Source: Candidatus Gastranaerophilales bacterium (GTDB lineage: Bacteria; Cyanobacteriota; Vampirovibrionia; Gastranaerophilales; Gastranaerophilaceae). Taken from it: a stretch of DNA of 64,000 bases. The translations under genes were made by a program, and so were the position numbers. The notes under the pieces were generated by a model. The model was not told the DNA's origin. It saw only the letters and a list, made by a program, of their open reading frames with translations, and searched no databases. This document shows positions 52,319 through 61,030 of this stretch, in pieces. Position 1 is the stretch's first letter, and every line of letters begins with the position of its first letter. The stretch covers positions 1 to 64,000 of the forward strand of contig CALUVT010000001.1 in NCBI GenBank assembly GCA_944324345.1, written 5' to 3'.

Positions 52319-53650
52319 ATGAGAAAACCAGTTGTAGCAATAGTCGGACGCCCAAATGTAGGCAAATCAACTTTTGTAAACCGTCTTGTAGGATCAAGAA
52401 ATTCTATAGTAGATGATTTACCGGGGGTAACTCGTGATAGAATTTATTTTGATGTCGAATGGCAAAACAAAGAATTTACTGTAATTGATACAGGCGGGAT
52501 AATTCCGGGTGATGAAGATGAAATTATGATATCTATTTTTGATCAAGCAAAAATTGCTTGTGAAGAAGCAGATAAAATAATTTTTATTGTAGACGGAAAA
52601 GAGGGTGTAAACCCTGTTGATTATGATATTGCAAATATATTAAGGCAATCTAAAAAACCGATTTTTCTTGCCGTAAACAAATCGGACAATCCGGAATCAT
52701 TAATGATGGTTAATGATTTTTATTCTCTGGCTATTGGTGATCCAATCGGAATATCAGCACTTCACGGCTCAGGTGGTGTTGGTGATTTACTGGATTTAGT
52801 GACGGAGGATTTTTCGAGAGAAACGGAACAAAAAGATGAAAGCACAATAAGAATTGCAATAGTCGGCCGTCCAAATGCCGGAAAATCTTCTATAGTAAAT
52901 GCTTTATTAAACGAAAACAGAGTAATAGTTTCAGACATTTCTGGAACAACTCGAGATAGTATTGACAGTACAGTTACTTATAATAACAGAGAATTTGTAA
53001 TAGTTGATACAGCAGGAATAAGGAAAAAATCAAAAGTTGACTGGGGTGTAGAAAAATTTGCCGTAGACAGAGCAATTCGCTCAATAAGAGATTGCGATGT
53101 TGCACTTCTTGTAATAGATGCAACTCAGGGAATTTCTGATCAGGATAAAAAAATTGCATCAATAATTACAGAAGCAGGAAAAGGTTTGATAATTGCGATA
53201 AATAAATGGGATTTAGTAGAAGATAAAAAATCGAATACCATAAATGTTTATAATAAAAAACTTTCAAATGACATTCCATTTTTAGAATACGCACCAAAAA
53301 TATATATCTCAGCAGTTACGAAACAGCGTCTTCATCAAATTTATACAGAAGCGGAAAAAGTTTACGAACAATGCACCAAAAGAATATCAACAGGCTTGTT
53401 GAATAAAATAATTAAAGAAGCATACATGCTTAACCCACCAGCATCATCAAAAGGTAAACGATTAAAAATTATGTATGTTACACAAACAGGTATTCAACCG
53501 CCACATATCGTTATTTTTGCAAACAATGCGGATTTAATGAAAGATCATTACAAGCGTTATATAGAAAACAAACTTCGTGAAGCTTTTGGTTTCTTTGGAA
53601 CACCAATCAAACTTTCAGTGAGAGAAAGATCAGATAAAGATAAAAAATAA
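52319..53650 (+). CDS. der: Ribosome biogenesis GTPase Der (EngA)
   Basis: A 443-residue protein with two tandem GTPase domains and a KH-like C-terminal domain, the unique architecture of Der. GD1: GRPNVGKSTF at 10-19, DTGG, NKSD. GD2: GRPNAGKSSI near 182, DTAGIRKKSKV, NKWD. The KH-like part begins near residue 350 (RISTGLLNKIIKEAYMLNPP). It is needed for 50S subunit assembly. A bidirectional terminator follows. Confidence 0.96.
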   Translation: MRKPVVAIVGRPNVGKSTFVNRLVGSRNSIVDDLPGVTRDRIYFDVEWQNKEFTVIDTGGIIPGDEDEIMISIFDQAKIACEEADKIIFIVDGKEGVNPVDYDIANILRQSKKPIFLAVNKSDNPESLMMVNDFYSLAIGDPIGISALHGSGGVGDLLDLVTEDFSRETEQKDESTIRIAIVGRPNAGKSSIVNALLNENRVIVSDISGTTRDSIDSTVTYNNREFVIVDTAGIRKKSKVDWGVEKFAVDRAIRSIRDCDVALLVIDATQGISDQDKKIASIITEAGKGLIIAINKWDLVEDKKSNTINVYNKKLSNDIPFLEYAPKIYISAVTKQRLHQIYTEAEKVYEQCTKRISTGLLNKIIKEAYMLNPPASSKGKRLKIMYVTQTGIQPPHIVIFANNADLMKDHYKRYIENKLREAFGFFGTPIKLSVRERSDKDKK

Positions 53651-53677
53651 AAAAGAGGATTTTTTTAATCCTCTTTT
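53651..53677. terminator. Bidirectional rho-independent terminator
   Basis: AAAAGAGGATT pairs with AATCCTCTTTT around a T-only loop, serving der and the convergent small gene at 53685. Confidence 0.85.
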
Positions 53678-53684
53678 TTATAAT

Positions 53685-53975
53685 CTAAAATTTACTTACA
53701 AAACACAAAACGTCATCAAATAAATTTTTAATCGGTTCAGTTACATCATATGCAAGAATTTTTCTAACATATTCAAGTTTTTCTTCAAACGTTAATGTAT
53801 GACGTTGTTCTTCCGGAATTTCTGCAATAATTTGCTCAATCTTGCTTTCATCAATGATAATTTCATACTTTTTCAACAATTCTTCTGACAACATGATTGT
53901 TTCACATACATCATTGATGGGGGTGATTTTGGAATAATCAATTTCCAAATCGTTGGGGTTGCTTAATTCATTCAT
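53685..53975 (-). CDS. Small acidic hypothetical protein, paralogue E
   Basis: A 96-residue acidic, helical protein. The C-terminal stretch DVTEPIKNLFDDVLCFVSKF resembles DITKPLEKMFDEMAGFVSEA of the next gene upstream, so the two are probably related. ATG 53975 has AAGGAG 8 nt upstream. It lies 28 bp after that gene, in one operon. The function is unknown. Confidence 0.6.
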   Translation of the reverse strand: MNELSNPNDLEIDYSKITPINDVCETIMLSEELLKKYEIIIDESKIEQIIAEIPEEQRHTLTFEEKLEYVRKILAYDVTEPIKNLFDDVLCFVSKF

Positions 53976-54003
53976 CTTTCTACTCCTTATGATTTAAAAC
54001 TTT

Positions 54004-54366
54004 TTAAATAAACGCTTCTGAGACAAAACCTGCCATTTCATCAAACATTTTCTCAAGCGGTTTTGTAATATCTATAATCGCCTCTTGTTGAATATTTGAA
54101 ACAGTATCTTCAAAAGATCTTTTTGGTGGTTTAACGGCAATTGATTCAAATTTGCCGGATTCTAACTGCTCTAACAAATCCCTTGAAAAATCGCTAGTGT
54201 TCCTTAGAGAAGATAAAATAGCACAATCTATTTTAAACAAGTCTGCCGAACTCAATTCACTGCTAAGCATTCTCTCCATTTTGTCAATGTCATTAATGTC
54301 TTTCAAAATGCCATTGGCAATTGTGTTACAGTCTGTGACCATAACATTATCAGTTTTTGAATTCAT
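54004..54366 (-). CDS. Small hypothetical protein, paralogue F
   Basis: A 120-residue helical protein with GGAGG 10 nt before ATG 54366. The C-terminal amphipathic helix DITKPLEKMFDEMAGFVSEA is shared with the following gene. It has no signal peptide. The 293-bp region upstream (54367-54659) is AT-rich with one terminator-like hairpin and no gene that I can support. Confidence 0.6.
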   Translation of the reverse strand: MNSKTDNVMVTDCNTIANGILKDINDIDKMERMLSSELSSADLFKIDCAILSSLRNTSDFSRDLLEQLESGKFESIAVKPPKRSFEDTVSNIQQEAIIDITKPLEKMFDEMAGFVSEAFI

Positions 54367-54531
54367 TAAAAATTTACCTCCAATTAACTATTGCTCTGTC
54401 CGTAATTTTTATCTCGGTAAATTTATAGAAAATCTTTAATAAAAAAAATGAATTGTTAAATTATGTTTACAAAAACATGAAAATACGGTTATAAAAAGGG
54501 TTTTTGTCAAAATTCGTTGTAGCGAAAAAGA

Positions 54532-54555
54532 AAGTCTCGTCATTTGACAAGACTT
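54532..54555 (-). terminator. Hairpin terminator after the exported protein gene at 54660
   Basis: AAGTCT and GTCA arms pair with TGAC and AGACTT (one C/A mismatch). On the minus strand TTTCTTTTTC follows. Confidence 0.55.
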
Positions 54556-54659
54556 ATAAATATACATTTACCCCACACTTTTTATAACATGAAAAAAATG
54601 TTTTGTCAACATGTTTAGAGAAAAATTTTTTTAATAAGAAATTTAAAAATAAAAAACAT

Positions 54660-55298
54660 TTAATGAGCTTCTTTTAAAACAACAATAGTATCTTCTATTT
54701 CTGTTTTTAAGTATTCAAGCTGCTGGTCTATAACATTGTCATTATACAAATATCCGGCTCCTGTATAGGCCAAATATGGTCTGTATTTTTCAGCTTCTGC
54801 CCTTAATGTTGCTACAGATTGCGTGTGGACAGACAGTTCCAATAACTTTTGGAAAGATATGTAACTGCTTTCCGGTGTGTTTTGATATTTGTTTCGCAAG
54901 TATTCGACAGTTTTTGTAAAAAAGAATGCTTTTGCACTAAAAAGTTGAACATTACATTTATCTTCAATACAGCTTAACAAATTTTCTAATTGCGGTAAAA
55001 GCTCATTAATATCGTTTAGATATGGTGAAGTTTTATTGTCTTTTAAAATAATATTTACAAAAGCCGGATTGTCTCTTGGTACAGGTTTTATTTCTTCTGC
55101 GGAATTAAAGTTTTTTGATTCCTCAAAGAGTGGTTTAGTTGTTTTGGGTTCGTTAACATTAAAACTCTTTGAAATATCAGGCAAAGTGCCTACATAACCT
55201 TTACCTTCATTATTTTGAGTATCCTTTTTAAACCCCCAACCAAAACAGGTGTTACAGCTAAGTATAAATACAAATAATAAGACGGTAAACTTCCTCAT
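54660..55298 (-). CDS. Exported hypothetical protein
   Basis: A 212-residue protein with a signal peptide (MRKFTVLLFVFILSCNTCFG); ILSC could be an atypical lipobox. The mature part has a low-complexity linker (20-80) and a helical domain (about 80-212) with two cysteines (SCIEDKCNVQ) likely to form a disulfide. Not recognised. TATAAT lies 6 nt before the ATG. It is downstream of another exported gene (55367) on the same strand, 68 bp apart. Confidence 0.6.
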   Translation of the reverse strand: MRKFTVLLFVFILSCNTCFGWGFKKDTQNNEGKGYVGTLPDISKSFNVNEPKTTKPLFEESKNFNSAEEIKPVPRDNPAFVNIILKDNKTSPYLNDINELLPQLENLLSCIEDKCNVQLFSAKAFFFTKTVEYLRNKYQNTPESSYISFQKLLELSVHTQSVATLRAEAEKYRPYLAYTGAGYLYNDNVIDQQLEYLKTEIEDTIVVLKEAH

Positions 55299-55310
55299 AC
55301 AACAATTATA
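55299..55310 (-). promoter_or_regulatory. Leaderless-type promoter of the exported protein gene
   Basis: On the minus strand TATAAT (55310-55305), TGTTGT, ATG 55298. Confidence 0.6.
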
Positions 55311-55366
55311 ATGATTGTTTAATAAAAATCATCCTATTTCTGAGTGAATTACTTTTATAATAATTT

Positions 55367-56047
55367 TTATTCTATTACTGAGCCTGTTGCGGGTTCAATT
55401 ATAGGGGTTTGCGGCATTTGAGCTGGAGTTTCCGGTTTGTGTTTAAAACCAAATAAATGCCATTTTTTGTGAACAGGACACAGTACATTATTCTGTTCCC
55501 CGTAGTACATTTTTTGTCCAAAAGGTCTGAGTTTTGGGTCACGTTTATAAAAAGCTTTGTTATTCATACAATATTTAATTTCTTTACGTTTCATTTTTGT
55601 TACGGTATTGTATTTTGCTTTTTGTTCCGAATTCAGTATAGATTTAAATTCTTTATCATATTTATCGGCAGTTTTTTGCATTTCTTTTTTTAAGTTTTTG
55701 ATAATATTTTCTTGTTTTTTTACAGCTAATGTGGAAGCTCCATCATGTTCACACATTTTTGACAAAACATATTCTTCCTGCTGATATTGTTTAAAAAGCT
55801 TTCCAAGTTCTTCATAACGTTTTTCATCAATGACATCTTTACATTTCTGCTGATCATTAGAAAGATTTAAAACATTGTAAAGCGTAGCTCTTTCATTGTA
55901 CATTGAAGTCATTAAATCAATACATTTAGTTGTTTGATTGCATTTACAAGCTTGTTGATTATTTTCCATAACCCCAAGTTCCTGTGCGAAACAAGAAATT
56001 CCGCATAAAAACCAACAAAGTAAAGAAACAAACAAAAATTTATACAT
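55367..56047 (-). CDS. Exported helical protein, Spy/CpxP-like
   Basis: A 226-residue protein with a signal peptide (1-21). The helical core contains two LTxxQ-like motifs (LNLSNDQQKCKDVIDE near 60 and LNSEQKAKYNTVTKM near 140) in the pattern of periplasmic Spy/CpxP proteins, which buffer envelope stress or bind metals. Unusually it has about ten cysteines and a C-terminal CPVHKKWH motif. ATG 56047 follows GGGAGAGG. No two-component system is adjacent, so the link to stress is by similarity only. Confidence 0.6.
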   Translation of the reverse strand: MYKFLFVSLLCWFLCGISCFAQELGVMENNQQACKCNQTTKCIDLMTSMYNERATLYNVLNLSNDQQKCKDVIDEKRYEELGKLFKQYQQEEYVLSKMCEHDGASTLAVKKQENIIKNLKKEMQKTADKYDKEFKSILNSEQKAKYNTVTKMKRKEIKYCMNNKAFYKRDPKLRPFGQKMYYGEQNNVLCPVHKKWHLFGFKHKPETPAQMPQTPIIEPATGSVIE

Positions 56048-56110
56048 TTTTACCTCTCCCTTATGAAAAAAATTATTACATAATAATAGGTTAAAAACAA
56101 TCTTTTGTAG

Positions 56111-56122
56111 TACACTCTTTTT
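56111..56122 (+). promoter_or_regulatory. Leaderless-type promoter of mini-RNase III
   Basis: TACACT (56111-56116), CTTTTT, ATG 56123. The hexamer is a weaker match than the others. Confidence 0.5.
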
Positions 56123-56485
56123 ATGGAAGAAATGAATTTACGAAATTATGCATATATTGGAGATGCAGTATGGGAATTGTACATTCGAGAAAAGACGGTA
56201 AAAAAAACAAACAATTCACAAAATTTGCATAAAATAACAACAGAAAAAGTAAAAATGGGTTTCCAGGCGGAATTATTGCACAAAATAGAAGATTGTTTAA
56301 CATCAGAAGAGCAAGAAATTTCTCGTCGGGGCCGTAATTTACCAATACCAATAGGGCGACGCCAAAATCAAAGCGAATATCGTCAGGCAACAGCCTTTGA
56401 GACTTTAATTGGCTGGTGGTATCTGACCAATCCAAATAGGTTAGAAGAGATATATAAATTGCTATTACCTGAATTAGGAATATAA
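56123..56485 (+). CDS. mrnC: Mini-ribonuclease III
   Basis: A 120-residue protein comprising only the RNase III catalytic domain, with no double-stranded RNA-binding domain. YIGDAVWELYIRE carries the first acidic site and ATAFETLIGWWYL the second (A-x-x-F-E-x-x-I-G). Mini-III matures the 23S rRNA ends in Bacillus and is also present in Cyanobacteria. ATG 56123 has a TACACT hexamer 6 nt upstream; ATG 56132 is an alternative. Confidence 0.92.
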   Translation: MEEMNLRNYAYIGDAVWELYIREKTVKKTNNSQNLHKITTEKVKMGFQAELLHKIEDCLTSEEQEISRRGRNLPIPIGRRQNQSEYRQATAFETLIGWWYLTNPNRLEEIYKLLLPELGI

Positions 56486-56502
56486 AAAAGTAAATAAAGT
56501 AC

Positions 56503-56530
56503 TTTACAAAAAAAAATCAGCATGTAGAAT
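56503..56530 (+). promoter_or_regulatory. Promoter of tRNA-Ala
   Basis: TTTACA (56503-56508), 16-bp spacer, TAGAAT (56525-56530). The predicted start is about 32 nt before the mature tRNA. Confidence 0.6.
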
Positions 56531-56568
56531 AAAACTTGTGACAATAAAATAACAACGCAAGAAATTGT

Positions 56569-56644
56569 GGGGGTTTAGCTCAGCTGGTAGAGCACCTGCT
56601 TTGCACGCAGGGGGTCAGGAGTTCGAATCTCCTAACCTCCACCA
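56569..56644 (+). tRNA. tRNA-Ala (TGC anticodon)
   Basis: 76 nt with all cloverleaf parts: acceptor GGGGGTT with AACCTCC, D arm AGCTCAGCTGGTAGAGC, anticodon stem CCTGC/GCAGG with loop TTTGCAC (anticodon TGC), variable loop, and T arm with GTTCGAATC. The 3' CCA is encoded (56642-56644). A promoter lies upstream and a terminator directly after. Confidence 0.97.
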
Positions 56645-56645
56645 T

Positions 56646-56679
56646 AAAAGAGACGATGACATTTGTTATCGTCTCTTTT
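56646..56679. terminator. Terminator after tRNA-Ala, also usable from the restriction gene
   Basis: AAAAGAGACGAT pairs with ATCGTCTCTTTT around a 10-nt loop, flanked by A and T runs on both strands. Confidence 0.88.
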
Positions 56680-56699
56680 ATTATGTAGATATGTAATTA

Positions 56700-59600
56700 T
56701 TAATTGTTATTTTCTATAATTTTGATTTCTTCTTCTGTTAAATTGTACAATTTGTAGACTTCTTGGTCGATAGTTTTATCAAGCTTGTCAATTTCAGATT
56801 GGATTTGGTTTAACTTTTCTGATTTTTCTTTGTACCAAGCAATAAGCTCTTCTTTTTGAGAAAGCGACAGTTTAACTTTTTGTTTTTCAAGTTCTTCTAT
56901 AAATGGATGAACCCCAAGCGTGTAGAATTTTTCGAGATTTTTGCTAATTTTTTTAGGCTGATATTCAGCTTTTATAAGCTCAATTGCAGAATCAATACCA
57001 TTATGTAATTGTTTGTTCAACTCAATCATCTGTTCTGCTTTTTGTGCTAGACTTTGTTGTTCTTCTTCTGTTGCTGGCGCTATTGGCAACTGTTCTAAAT
57101 TCTTTACAGAAATGGCATTTGTTAATGAAGAATTATTTGTATATTTTTTTTGATAATAAAAATTTAAGGCTTTTGAATTTAATAAAGATAGTATAAATTT
57201 TAAGTTTGTATTATTTGTTTTTTTATTTAAAGTATATGTTGTTCCTAAATTGAATATTTGTTGGTCATCGTAAGTAACAACTAATTTAATATTAATCATT
57301 TGCATAATTAATTTTTCTTTTGTTATAAATATTTCTTGTTTACGGGGTCTTAAAAGTTCGTTACTTTGATAATTTATAAATTTTTTAGGAATTAAATATC
57401 CATATTTTTTTATTTCTTTACCAGTTACACAATATCTACAGTTTTGATTTATCCTTGAATCAATTATATATTTTTTATCATTTCCTGTTACTATTCCGTT
57501 GTTAAGTATAATTAAATCTTTTAATTTAGTATTATTTTTTTCAAAATGGTTAATTATATTAGTTGTAAAATTGTCATTATTTATATTAAAAATATTATCA
57601 GGTGTTGTTAAATAAAATTTTTGATTAATGCTATTTTTTGAAATAACATTATTATGATTTAAGGTTAAAATATTTATTATATGATCATCTGTTTCTTTTT
57701 TTCTAAGAACCATTGAAATTGTTTCTGCAACAACATCTTCAAATTGTCCTGCACCCCAATCTATAATTTTTTCAATTTCAAAGTGTTTTAAAATAAAGTG
57801 TCGTAACCCAGCATAAGCTGCTGTTTTTAATATATTTTTATGTACAATAAAGCAGGTAACACCATTATTTTTCAATAATTTGTACGTTAATTCGAAAAAA
57901 GCAACAAAAGTATTAAATTTCCTTGTTTTGTATTTTGAGGTACCTGATTTTGTAAATACATTGTAATTGTTAAAAAAATAAGTTAATGCAATTTTGTCGA
58001 ATCCTCTATTATCAACATACGGCGGATTCCCGATAATAACATCAAAACCACCATCGTCCATTATATCTTTAAATTCTTCATTCCAATTAAACGCCTTGTC
58101 GCCTGCTACATTTGGATCATCTATCAATGAATTTCCGCATTTTATATTTGCATCAAGGTTTTGCAAGGGTTCATCTTTTTTTGCTGTTTTTAGCCATAGT
58201 GCAAGTTTTGTTATTTCTGTTGATTCGGAGTTTAGGTCAACACCATAGATATTATTTAGTAAAATTGAGCGGTTAACTTCTGCCATATTTTGGTGTTCAA
58301 ATAGGTTTAATTTTACAAACTCTTCACCGCCTCGTTTTAGAGATTTTTCTGAATTAATCTTTTCTTCTGTGCGGATTTTATACTGCTTTTGCAAAAATGT
58401 GTGAGCTTGATTCAAAAATGCACCTGAACCGCATGCGGGGTCTAAAATTTTTATTGTTTCAAGTTTGTCGGGGTTTTCTTCTAAATAAGCCCCGATAGTC
58501 TGTTCAACAATGTATCTTGTAATATATTCAGGCGTGTAAAAAATTCCGTCTTTTTTACGTTTTGATTTTTGTTTATCCTGTTCTATCCCGTCAATTTCTG
58601 CTTTGATTTGTTCCAAGTCATTCAAAGATTGTTCAAATATATGCCCCAAAATATTTACATTCAAATCGCTTTCAAAGTCATAATTTGCCAGTTTTATTAC
58701 TTCTTCCCAAGCAGAATCTTTAATTTTTATATTATCTAAAATTTCGTCATAAGCAAAAAGTCCGCCATTATATCTGTTAATTGGAGGTTTTACGTCACTA
58801 TTACCTTTATCAATAGAGGTAAAAAGACCTTTGATAATCGGCCAAATTTTTTCATCTGTCGGTATTGGTAAATTTTTGCCTGTTTCGTAGTAATTTTTCA
58901 AAGTAAAAGGCGGCAAAAGTGATATATTGGAATCTTCGCAAAACATTACAAAAACAAGTCTGTCAAGCAATTTTTGCGTCTTTTCCAAAAGACATTTTTT
59001 ATCAATATTTGGATTATGCTCGCAGATATGCTCAAATAAAAACTTACGCAAGTTTTTATAATCTTTGTAAAAATCCTTTGTTATTTCTTCTTCGTTTTTG
59101 CTTGTATCTTTTACGAGTCTGTCAAGTAGAGAATTTCTGTTTTCATCTAGTAAATTTTGTTTAGACAGGCAAAAATAAAATCTTTTAAACTCTTTTTCAT
59201 CATCAAGTTTTAGAATTTCAAAGCTTTCGTAATAGCCTTGACCTCTGTCTTTATTATAAAGTCTGATTTCTTTAAAGTTGGATACTATAATCCAATCACA
59301 TCTGTCAAATTTTGAGGAGTAGCTGAATGCTTGACTTACCGGAGAATCATAATCTTTTCTTGTAGATTGTTTTTTATCAAGAGGGGTATTTGCGTCTTTA
59401 AGTTCTATAACAGCTCTTGTTATATTTTTGTTTTTTGAAAAATAGCCTAATGCTCCATCAGCTTTTGTTCCATCAATTTCAGTTTTTGCTTCGTTAATTA
59501 AATACCATTCATTTGGGGAGTCGTGCATTTCATTGTAGCCTAAGATTATTCCAAAAAATCTTGTTAAGAAAGTTGATTGAACTTGTTCTTCTTTTGTTCT

Positions 59601-59729
59601 GTCATAATTCCCGTTTCTTACTGCTTCTTGCCATTTGCTGGTAATGTTTTGTGCCCTTGCAAAATCATAGTTTGCCGGAAATTCAAACTTATTTAAATAT
59701 ATTTGCAACAATCTTTTATTGAATAGCAT
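56700..59729 (-). CDS. Type IIG restriction-modification enzyme (Eco57I-like)
   Basis: A 1009-residue single-chain enzyme. The N-terminal nuclease part has a PD-(D/E)xK-like site, D91 with E109-L-K111 (KADGALGYF and AVIELKD). The methyltransferase part has SAM motif DPACGSGAFLNQA near residue 430 and catalytic NPPY near 572, of the N6-adenine type. The C-terminal part (about 740-960) is a TaqI-like target recognition domain ending in LPIAPATEEEQQSLAQKAEQM. This order and length fit type IIG enzymes, which cut and methylate with one polypeptide. ATG 59729 has GAGG 11 nt upstream. It lies next to a tRNA gene, a common insertion site for islands. Confidence 0.88.
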   Translation of the reverse strand: MLFNKRLLQIYLNKFEFPANYDFARAQNITSKWQEAVRNGNYDRTKEEQVQSTFLTRFFGIILGYNEMHDSPNEWYLINEAKTEIDGTKADGALGYFSKNKNITRAVIELKDANTPLDKKQSTRKDYDSPVSQAFSYSSKFDRCDWIIVSNFKEIRLYNKDRGQGYYESFEILKLDDEKEFKRFYFCLSKQNLLDENRNSLLDRLVKDTSKNEEEITKDFYKDYKNLRKFLFEHICEHNPNIDKKCLLEKTQKLLDRLVFVMFCEDSNISLLPPFTLKNYYETGKNLPIPTDEKIWPIIKGLFTSIDKGNSDVKPPINRYNGGLFAYDEILDNIKIKDSAWEEVIKLANYDFESDLNVNILGHIFEQSLNDLEQIKAEIDGIEQDKQKSKRKKDGIFYTPEYITRYIVEQTIGAYLEENPDKLETIKILDPACGSGAFLNQAHTFLQKQYKIRTEEKINSEKSLKRGGEEFVKLNLFEHQNMAEVNRSILLNNIYGVDLNSESTEITKLALWLKTAKKDEPLQNLDANIKCGNSLIDDPNVAGDKAFNWNEEFKDIMDDGGFDVIIGNPPYVDNRGFDKIALTYFFNNYNVFTKSGTSKYKTRKFNTFVAFFELTYKLLKNNGVTCFIVHKNILKTAAYAGLRHFILKHFEIEKIIDWGAGQFEDVVAETISMVLRKKETDDHIINILTLNHNNVISKNSINQKFYLTTPDNIFNINNDNFTTNIINHFEKNNTKLKDLIILNNGIVTGNDKKYIIDSRINQNCRYCVTGKEIKKYGYLIPKKFINYQSNELLRPRKQEIFITKEKLIMQMINIKLVVTYDDQQIFNLGTTYTLNKKTNNTNLKFILSLLNSKALNFYYQKKYTNNSSLTNAISVKNLEQLPIAPATEEEQQSLAQKAEQMIELNKQLHNGIDSAIELIKAEYQPKKISKNLEKFYTLGVHPFIEELEKQKVKLSLSQKEELIAWYKEKSEKLNQIQSEIDKLDKTIDQEVYKLYNLTEEEIKIIENNN

Positions 59730-59797
59730 CTGATTATTATCCTCTATTCAATTCTAGTCTATGTTTTGTCTTGTGTCAATGTAAGGCTTGGAGAATT

Positions 59798-60817
59798 TTA
59801 TGCCCCCATGTTTTTCTGCTTAAATTCTTTTACCTGTTTGTTTGCAAGCATTGTCAAACCGGGTTCTACAAATTTGTCGATCACAAATAGTTCTACAAAT
59901 TTATCTATCGGCTTAACCATCAAGCCAAGGACAACAAAACCTCCAATGGTTTTTAACATTTTATTTCTAAATATTTGTTTCTCTTGAAACATTTTTATTA
60001 CATGTTTTGCAGCGTCTTCTTTTGCATCTCCGCAATAGCCGGCTGTGCTTAAAAATTCTCGCTCAACCTGTTTAAATTTTTTAAACAGCTTGTCGCTAAA
60101 TTCTTCCGGTTTGATATTATTGACAAGTTGATCACGAATTTTAAATATTTGCTCTATATTGGCTTTGGTAAATTTTGTAATCTTATCGGATGTTGGAATT
60201 GTGACCGCTTCTGGTTGTTCTCTATTAAACAACCAATTGATTATATGTTTGGCGGTGTTTTTAAATTTACTCTCTTTTTTAGTTTCATCAATGTGGTTTG
60301 CTAATTTTTCTGCAAATTTGCTGTAATATTCTTCATGTTTGTCTGCATAGTTTCGGAGTTTGTTCTGTTTTATATAATCAATTGTAAAACGATGTAATTC
60401 CTCTTGTGTTTGGAGTGCTAAACCTTTTTTACTCATTAATCCCATTACAGATGCGATTTTTTGACCGACTTTTACGGCTGCGGTTGGTAGTATTACACTC
60501 GCCAAAAGTTGAAAAATTGCTCGTTTAGTACCCCTTTTTGCACTTGGGTCAAAGGAGTTTTGATCATTTTTGTATTTGTCATAAATATCGGCACCAAAGT
60601 ATAATAAAGCAGGTATCCACAATAAAAGCCCTGTTTTAGGGGCTATTTCACTAATGGCTGCACCTATCTCATTGGTATAAGCCAATCCTCTCACCGGCCA
60701 TTGGGTTAGTGGATCATTATATTGTTTCTGAGAAGATTTTCCTTCATTAGAAATTGTTGTGTCTTTTACTTTTTTGGTATTTGTGTTCGCCGAAAAATGC
60801 TGAATACCCTGTATCAA
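59798..60817 (-). CDS. Hypothetical protein with two hydrophobic segments
   Basis: A 339-residue protein of unknown family. I place the start at TTG 60817, because AGGAG lies 7 nt upstream and the reading frame further up has only a TTG without a site. The N-terminal 40 residues are polar, followed by hydrophobic stretches near 60-80 (ISEIAPKTGLLLWIPALLYFG) and 105-125 (AIFQLLASVILPTAAVKVG), a long charged helical middle, and a last hydrophobic segment near 300 (TIGGFVVLGLMVKPI). It is probably membrane associated. It sits between the restriction enzyme and the peroxiredoxin gene. Confidence 0.55.
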   Translation of the reverse strand: MIQGIQHFSANTNTKKVKDTTISNEGKSSQKQYNDPLTQWPVRGLAYTNEIGAAISEIAPKTGLLLWIPALLYFGADIYDKYKNDQNSFDPSAKRGTKRAIFQLLASVILPTAAVKVGQKIASVMGLMSKKGLALQTQEELHRFTIDYIKQNKLRNYADKHEEYYSKFAEKLANHIDETKKESKFKNTAKHIINWLFNREQPEAVTIPTSDKITKFTKANIEQIFKIRDQLVNNIKPEEFSDKLFKKFKQVEREFLSTAGYCGDAKEDAAKHVIKMFQEKQIFRNKMLKTIGGFVVLGLMVKPIDKFVELFVIDKFVEPGLTMLANKQVKEFKQKNMGA

Positions 60818-61030
60818 TCTTTTTCTCCTGATATATATAATTTGTTTAGCCAAAATATTAGCGAATTTTATTCGTTTATTAATAATAATTTGAAAATAAT
60901 AAATTTTGCCCTTTTTACTTAAATTTTTAAATATTGTTTACAAATAAAAAAATAAAGTATTTAACTAAACAGGTTGTGCTAAGTTAGAAAAAAATTTTTA
61001 TGTTATTCTTATGGAAAAAAGGAGAGTAAA

